Source: Nitrosomonas sp. Is79A3 (GTDB lineage: Bacteria > Pseudomonadota > Gammaproteobacteria > Burkholderiales > Nitrosomonadaceae). Taken from it: DNA of 64,000 nucleotides. The stretch covers positions 3,038,001-3,102,000 of the forward strand of contig NC_015731.1 in NCBI RefSeq assembly GCF_000219585.1, given 5' to 3'. Position numbers and translations under genes: made by a program. The notes under the pieces were generated by a model. The model did no database searches and was not told the DNA's origin. It saw only the letters and a list, made by a program, of their open reading frames with translations. Shown piece after piece: positions 59,169 to 64,000 of this stretch. Each line of letters begins with the position of its first letter. The first letter of the stretch is position 1.

Positions 59169-60422
59169 TTATCTATCTATCTCGCCAAATACTATATCTT
59201 GTGTGCCAATGATTGCTACTACATCTGAAATCATGTGTCCTCTCGACATTTCATCCAAAGCAGCCAGATGTGCAAATCCAGGTGCACGTATTTTTAGTCG
59301 ATAAGGCTTATTAGCCCCATTGGATACTAAGTAGATACCAAACTCACCTTTGGGATGTTCAACCGCTGCGTAAGTTTCCCCCGGAGGTATATGGAAACCC
59401 TCAGTAAATAATTTGAAATGATGAATCATCTCTTCCATATTTTGTTTCATATCTACACGTGAAGGTGGTGCAATTTTATGATTATCAGTGATCACCGGTC
59501 CAGGATTCTTACGCAACCAATCTACACATTGCTTAATGATGCGATTAGATTGTCGAAATTCCTCCATACGCACCAAATAACGATCATAGCAATCACCATT
59601 AACGCCTACTGGTATATCAAAATCCATACGGTCGTATACTTCATATGGCTGTTTCCTTCTTAAATCCCATTCCACACCAGAACCACGTAACATCGGACCA
59701 GTAAAACCTAACGCTTTAGCACGCTCAGGAGAAACGATACCAATATCTACCAATCGTTGCTTCCAAATTCTATTGTCAGTTAATAATGTTTCATATTCGT
59801 CAACATACTTTGGAAAACGATTCGTAAAATCTTCAATAAAATCTAATAAAGATCCTTCTCGATTAGCGTTTCGAAGACGAGTCTGCTTTTGATTGTGAAT
59901 TTTCGATGATTGATACTGAGGCATAGTATCGGGTAAATCACGGTATACTCCACCAGGTCTGTAGTAGGCAGCATGCAACCGAGCCCCTGATACTGCTTCA
60001 TAACAATCCATCAGATCTTCTCTTTCACGAAAAGCATACAGAAACATTGTCATAGCACCGACATCAAGCGCATGCGCGCCAATCCACAACAAGTGATTCA
60101 GTATACGAGTAATCTCATCAAACATTACACGTATGTACTGTGCTCTTATTGGCACTTCAACTTGCAGCAGTTTTTCGATAGCCATGACGTACGCATGTTC
60201 GTTAGCCATCATCGAAACATAATCCAATCGGTCCATATATGGAACTGATTGAATATAAGTCTTATTTTCCGCTAATTTTTCAGTTGCACGATGCAACAAT
60301 CCAATATGGGGATCCGCACGCAACACAACTTCGCCATCTAATTCAAGTACCAATCTCAACACGCCGTGAGCTGCCGGGTGCTGAGGTCCAAAATTCATGG
60401 TGTAATTACGTATTTCAGCCAT
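59169..60422 (-). CDS. nuoD: NADH-quinone oxidoreductase subunit D
   Basis: 417 residues. A 49-kDa-type subunit, related to hydrogenase large subunits, that shapes the quinone pocket. Start [20 protein letters not shown] holds the loop with the conserved His; later [20 protein letters not shown] and [17 protein letters not shown] [17 protein letters not shown]. It is separate from nuoC here, unlike the fused nuoCD of enterobacteria. Confidence 0.97.
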   Translation of the reverse strand: MAEIRNYTMNFGPQHPAAHGVLRLVLELDGEVVLRADPHIGLLHRATEKLAENKTYIQSVPYMDRLDYVSMMANEHAYVMAIEKLLQVEVPIRAQYIRVMFDEITRILNHLLWIGAHALDVGAMTMFLYAFREREDLMDCYEAVSGARLHAAYYRPGGVYRDLPDTMPQYQSSKIHNQKQTRLRNANREGSLLDFIEDFTNRFPKYVDEYETLLTDNRIWKQRLVDIGIVSPERAKALGFTGPMLRGSGVEWDLRRKQPYEVYDRMDFDIPVGVNGDCYDRYLVRMEEFRQSNRIIKQCVDWLRKNPGPVITDNHKIAPPSRVDMKQNMEEMIHHFKLFTEGFHIPPGETYAAVEHPKGEFGIYLVSNGANKPYRLKIRAPGFAHLAALDEMSRGHMISDVVAIIGTQDIVFGEIDR

Positions 60423-60482
60423 AAGTTATTTCACAAAATTCTTATTTAAAAACATAATCCATGCACTGAAATCGTACGAAGA

Positions 60483-61103
60483 TCAGGATTCACAGTCCCC
60501 ATAATTTTCTTCGCGTATCACGAGCGGCGTTATCTCTCGCGGCTCAATAGTGACAGGCTGATAAATAACGCGCTTTTGTTCCGCATCATAACGCATTTCA
60601 ACATGACCTGTTATTGGAAAATCCTTACGAAATGGATTCCCAATAAAACCATAGTCTGTCAATATTCTTCGCAGATCGGGATGTCCAGTAAAAACAATGC
60701 CATAAAGATCGAATGCTTCACGTTCAAACCAGTTAGCGACAGGCCATATTTCAGTGACTGAATTCACTACCGGAAAATCATTGTTTTCAGCTAAAACCCG
60801 AATACGCAATCTATGATTATGATCAACCGAAAGTAAATGATATATCACGGCGAAGCGCCTATTCTTAAAGTTATTTTTTTCAGAAAGCGCGTCACCATAC
60901 GTCGAATAATCAATTCCACACAAATCAATCAACGTATCAAAAATCAGAGTAGGACTGTCACGCAACATTTCACTGGCTGCTAATATGTCTTCTGCACGCA
61001 CATTGATAGTTACTTCTCCATACCGAATTTGCAAACTGATCAGTTTATCCCCGAGCACACCCCGCAACGATTCTGCAAGCTTTTCCAGATAATTAGTAAG
61101 CAT
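60483..61103 (-). CDS. nuoC: NADH-quinone oxidoreductase subunit C
   Basis: 206 residues, a 30-kDa-type structural subunit of the peripheral arm. The block [39 protein letters not shown] is the family signature. It lies 5 bases after nuoB and 60 bases before nuoD. Confidence 0.96.
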   Translation of the reverse strand: MLTNYLEKLAESLRGVLGDKLISLQIRYGEVTINVRAEDILAASEMLRDSPTLIFDTLIDLCGIDYSTYGDALSEKNNFKNRRFAVIYHLLSVDHNHRLRIRVLAENNDFPVVNSVTEIWPVANWFEREAFDLYGIVFTGHPDLRRILTDYGFIGNPFRKDFPITGHVEMRYDAEQKRVIYQPVTIEPREITPLVIREENYGDCES

Positions 61104-61108
61104 AGGAA

Positions 61109-61585
61109 TTATCGTGCAATGGTGTTGGTACGATTTATTTTATTTTGCAACTGGATAATGCCATATAACAAAGCTTCTGCTGTGGGAGGGCAACCAGGCA
61201 CATAAATATCAACCGGTACTATGCGATCACAACCACGTACTACTGAATATGAGTAATGGTAATACCCTCCACCATTTGCACACGATCCCATCGATATTAC
61301 CCAGCGCGGTTCAGCCATTTGATCATAAACCTTACGTAAAGCTGGAGCCATTTTGTTACATAATGTACCCGCCACAATCATGACATCGGACTGCCGCGGA
61401 CTTGGCCGAAACACTATACCAAATCGATCAAGATCATAACGTGACGCTCCTGTCTCCATCATCTCAACTGCACAACAAGCCAATCCAAAGGTCATTGGCC
61501 ACATGGAGCCAGTACGTCCCCAGTTAATAATTGAGTCTAAGCTGGTTGTAATAAAACCCTTTTCAAGAGTTCCCTCTATACTCAT
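61109..61585 (-). CDS. nuoB: NADH-quinone oxidoreductase subunit B
   Basis: 158 residues. It holds cluster N2, the last electron donor to quinone: tandem cysteines in LACCAVEMM, then Cys in [13 protein letters not shown] and in [10 protein letters not shown]. It lies 4 bases after nuoA. Confidence 0.98.
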   Translation of the reverse strand: MSIEGTLEKGFITTSLDSIINWGRTGSMWPMTFGLACCAVEMMETGASRYDLDRFGIVFRPSPRQSDVMIVAGTLCNKMAPALRKVYDQMAEPRWVISMGSCANGGGYYHYSYSVVRGCDRIVPVDIYVPGCPPTAEALLYGIIQLQNKINRTNTIAR

Positions 61586-61589
61586 AACT

Positions 61590-61946
61590 TTAATCCCATT
61601 CTAATGCTCCTTTCATCCATTCGTAGATAAATCCAACCACCAGGATACTCAGGAATATCATCATAGCAATAAATCCAAACATTCCAATTTCATCAAGTAC
61701 GATTGCCCACGGGAAGAGAAAAGCAATTTCCAGATCAAATAAGATAAATAAAATTGCGACCAGATAATAGCGCACATCAAATTTCATTCGCGCATCTTCA
61801 AAGGCTTCAAATCCGCATTCGTATGGCGATAACTTCTCACTATCAGGACGATTTGGTGCAAGTAGCCAACCACATAGCATGGGTACAACACCAACCAAAA
61901 ATCCAACAACAAGAAAAAGTAATATTGGAAAATAGTTTTCAAGCAT
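61590..61946 (-). CDS. nuoA: NADH-quinone oxidoreductase subunit A
   Basis: 118 residues, three helices, from the ATG at 61946 ([15 protein letters not shown]). An open frame continues 40 codons further upstream but runs into the tRNA-Leu gene and lacks family likeness. [35 protein letters not shown] is the NuoA signature. It is the first gene of the nuo operon, 78 bases after the tRNA. Confidence 0.96.
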   Translation of the reverse strand: MLENYFPILLFLVVGFLVGVVPMLCGWLLAPNRPDSEKLSPYECGFEAFEDARMKFDVRYYLVAILFILFDLEIAFLFPWAIVLDEIGMFGFIAMMIFLSILVVGFIYEWMKGALEWD

Positions 61947-62024
61947 ATTTGATCTTTTATTTAAATGTGACAGATTCCAGAAACTGAATTTGTTGTTACA
62001 AGCTATACTGATACGATCTTTGCG

Positions 62025-62109
62025 TGGTGCCGACGGCGAGACTCGAACTCGCACAGCTTTCGCCACCGCCCCCTCAAGACGGCGTGTCTACCAATTCCAC
62101 CACGTCGGC
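62025..62109 (-). tRNA. tRNA-Leu, anticodon GAG
   Basis: 85 bases on the minus strand. The acceptor stem GCCGACG/CGTCGGC is perfect, with discriminator A and an encoded CCA. The D-loop reads TGGAATTGGTAGACAC, typical of class II leucine tRNA. The anticodon loop TTGAGGG gives GAG at 62075-62073. A variable arm of about 12 bases follows, and the T-arm contains GTTCGAGTC. It lies between secG and nuoA. Confidence 0.95.
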
Positions 62110-62165
62110 GGCAAAACTATGCATTTTTTGATCAAAAATCTGCCACAATATTTCTATCAAAGAAG

Positions 62166-62549
62166 CTACTCTGGTATCTGATTAACTTTTGAGTTTCCTT
62201 CAACTTCGGGTATAACACGATCCTTTTCTAAAGACGAATTTTTTTCCAGCTCGACTTCAGATCCACTTTCAGATTCCTCGATCCGATCCATGATGCTCAT
62301 GACTTTTCCACTTCCAGTTTGATTCACAGAAAGATAAGTTAAACTCATACTTGTTGCAAAAAAAAGCGCAGCAACAAAACTTGTTGCACGGCTCAGAAAT
62401 GTCGCTGAACCACTTGCTCCAAATAAACTGCCCGCTGAGCCGCTACCAAACGCAGCTCCCATGTCCGCACCTTTTCCATGTTGTAATAATACCAAAACGA
62501 TTAGCGCAATCGCTAACAAAACATGTGCTGCCCAGACCAAGATTTCCAA
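62166..62549 (-). CDS. secG: Preprotein translocase subunit SecG
   Basis: 127 residues. Two membrane helices (about 5-22 and 53-73) with the conserved loop LLQHGKGADMGAAFGSGSAGSLFGASGSATFLSR between them. The tail is charged and variable. It is the small SecYEG subunit. It lies 18 bases after tpiA, the common betaproteobacterial order tpiA-secG-tRNA-Leu-nuo. Confidence 0.96.
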   Translation of the reverse strand: MEILVWAAHVLLAIALIVLVLLQHGKGADMGAAFGSGSAGSLFGASGSATFLSRATSFVAALFFATSMSLTYLSVNQTGSGKVMSIMDRIEESESGSEVELEKNSSLEKDRVIPEVEGNSKVNQIPE

Positions 62550-62567
62550 CGTGTTACTCCAAAAAAT

Positions 62568-63323
62568 TTATTGATGTAAAGCGCGACATATCGCAACAAA
62601 ATCATTTGCAACCAGTGATGCACCACCAATTAAACCACCATCAATATCAGACATATCAAATAGCGCTGATGCATTGCTTGCTTTGACACTTCCGCCATAT
62701 AGAATAGTTAAGCTTTTGGCTATATTTACATTTTGCTTAGCTATACCTTCTCTTATAAAAGAATGCACATCTTGAGCTTGCTCCGGCGATGCTGTTCGAC
62801 CCGTACCGATAGCCCATACTGGCTCATAAGCGACAATCGCCTTAGCTAGCGATTCGACTCCTGCCAATTTGATAACCGTTGCTAACTGCTCTTCAATAAC
62901 TTGCTCTGTTGTACCCGCCTCACGCTGTTCAAGTGATTCCCCTACACATAGGATAGGAGTTATACCAGCCCGTTGGGCTGCTTGATATTTTTCAGCGACG
63001 ATTTGAGAATCTTCACCAAATAATGACCTTCTTTCCGAGTGTCCTACAATTACATAGCGGCATTCAAAATCATTCAACATGGAAGCCGATATCTCTCCTG
63101 TATATGCGCCTCTTTCAAACTGACTTAAATTTTGAGCACCCCAAGCTATGTTCGTATTCTGTAATATGCTTTGTACCGACGGTAGATAGGGATAAGGCAC
63201 ACAAACAAAAAAATTAACCTTGTATAATCCATTCAAGCCCGTAACAATCGCATCGAGTAGCTGTTTATTTTCAACCAAATTACCGTGCATCTTCCAGTTA
63301 CCAGCCACCATCTTTTTGCGCAT
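62568..63323 (-). CDS. tpiA: Triose-phosphate isomerase
   Basis: 251 residues. It interconverts dihydroxyacetone phosphate and glyceraldehyde 3-phosphate. Catalytic Lys in AGNWKMHG, His in VIVGHSERRS and Glu in VAYEPVWAIGTG; the phosphate loop is YGGSVKASN and GGLIGGASL. It is the first gene of the tpiA-secG unit. Confidence 0.98.
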   Translation of the reverse strand: MRKKMVAGNWKMHGNLVENKQLLDAIVTGLNGLYKVNFFVCVPYPYLPSVQSILQNTNIAWGAQNLSQFERGAYTGEISASMLNDFECRYVIVGHSERRSLFGEDSQIVAEKYQAAQRAGITPILCVGESLEQREAGTTEQVIEEQLATVIKLAGVESLAKAIVAYEPVWAIGTGRTASPEQAQDVHSFIREGIAKQNVNIAKSLTILYGGSVKASNASALFDMSDIDGGLIGGASLVANDFVAICRALHQ

Positions 63324-63577
63324 ATCACCTCTCTTGCATCAGCTTACCAAAATGGGCGATGCTACCCTTCATTCTTCATCAAGTCAATTCTAGATCTTTA
63401 TTGTTGCGCCTATTTATGTGCACTAATTTAAGGTTAGAAATTTAATATTTTACAGATTCTTAATTTATACAAATTCTTAAATTATTTTTAACAACTGATT
63501 CTTCTTATTTCAGATATGAAATTAAATATTACCCATTTACCGAAAAATAATACCTGTCTTACATCGCTTTACATGGA
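63324..63577. other. AT-rich spacer upstream of tpiA
   Basis: 254 very AT-rich bases between pstB and tpiA, both on the minus strand. No gene is seen. It should hold the promoter of tpiA and the end of the pst transcript; I cannot place either with confidence. Confidence 0.4.
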
Positions 63578-64000
63578 TTAACCAAACCGACCTGTTATGT
63601 AATCTTCTGTCTGTTTATTCTGTGGTTTGATAAATATTGTATCTGTCACGTTAAATTCTATCAACTCACCTAAGTACATATAAGCTGTATAATCAGATAC
63701 TCTCGCAGCCTGTTGCATATTATGAGTTACTATTAATATAGTGACTTTATTTTTTAAATCAGTTATTAATTCTTCAATACTGGCAGTCGCTATTGGATCG
63801 AGCGCTGAAGTTGGTTCGTCAAATAGCAATATTTCTGGATCAGTTGCAAGTGCACGCGCTATACAAAGCCTCTGTTGTTGTCCCCCAGACAGGTTAAATG
63901 CCAAATGATGCAAGCGATCTTTTACTTCATCCCATAAAGCTGAATTACGTAAAGCCACCTCAACTTTCTCATCCAAAATAGCTCGTTGCTTAATCCCTCT
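63578..64000 (-). CDS. pstB: Phosphate ABC transporter ATP-binding protein (partial)
   Basis: C-terminal 140 residues; the 5' part is beyond the window. The ABC signature [15 protein letters not shown], Walker [14 protein letters not shown] and the switch His in [21 protein letters not shown] are present. [28 protein letters not shown] is typical of PstB. It energises high-affinity phosphate uptake with PstA and PstC, probably encoded upstream. Confidence 0.95.
   Translation of the reverse strand, partial: RGIKQRAILDEKVEVALRNSALWDEVKDRLHHLAFNLSGGQQQRLCIARALATDPEILLFDEPTSALDPIATASIEELITDLKNKVTILIVTHNMQQAARVSDYTAYMYLGELIEFNVTDTIFIKPQNKQTEDYITGRFG

Noticed and set aside
61947..62066. Longer nuoA with 40 extra N-terminal codons
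   Set aside because: The extension reads through the tRNA-Leu gene and is basic and polar, unlike any NuoA; the ATG at 61946 gives the normal length.

Overview
The window is from a betaproteobacterial ammonia oxidiser, almost certainly Nitrosomonas. The evidence is a complete amoCAB operon followed by amoE and amoD, with AmoA, AmoB and AmoC close to the Nitrosomonas forms. Other genes fit that background: a nuoA-N complex I operon preceded by tpiA, secG and a tRNA-Leu gene, and several copper-protein families.

Layout. 1-5877 (+): cobalamin uptake and salvage. The end of btuB is followed by a BtuM-like transporter and cobO, cobQ, cobU/P, cobT, cobC and cobS, tightly packed with several 4-bp overlaps. 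5878-6568: no recognisable gene. 6569-11047 (-): amoC, amoA, amoB, amoE, amoD, with a hairpin between amoC and amoA and a strong terminator after amoB. 11539-15772 (-): a secreted metzincin-like protease gene broken by two insertion sequences, one IS4-type (12110-13420) and one IS5-type (about 14194-15717). The host gene is otherwise intact and can be rebuilt in frame. 15785-25205: housekeeping genes (HI0933-type flavoprotein, miaA, dapD, dapC, rlmJ, an SDR), a BON lipoprotein and a CopD-cytochrome c-redoxin fusion. 25314-26515: a two-gene DUF6978 and DUF1828/DUF1829 unit of unknown function.

26664-42217 is a block of stress and maintenance genes. On the minus strand are PolX, a phosphoribosyltransferase and two unknown proteins. 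On the plus strand are archease-RtcB RNA repair, a hibernation factor fused to a cold-shock domain, nicotinamidase and nicotinate phosphoribosyltransferase, a BCAM0308-type zinc-ribbon protein, a CBS protein and Lon. The content resembles the low-oxygen-activated gene set known from Burkholderia. A large DUF4347/RTX surface protein sits inside the block. Two copies of a dispersed ~85-bp palindromic repeat flank that gene and its neighbour, and a 152-bp MITE-like element follows lon.

42607-47006: an HTH protein, dsbB, xerD, ogt and htpG, the last with a sigma-32-like promoter. 47248-61946 (-): all 14 nuo genes in order A to N. 62025-63323 (-): tRNA-Leu(GAG), secG and tpiA. The window ends inside pstB.

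Together the genes cover ammonia oxidation, entry of electrons into or out of the NADH pool through complex I, cobalamin salvage, NAD salvage and survival of stress. The most unusual items are the doubly interrupted protease, the caspase-like His/Cys motifs in the DUF4347 protein, the predicted His-Gly mature N-termini shared by AmoB, AmoE and AmoD, the stress island, and the DUF6978/DUF1829 pair.
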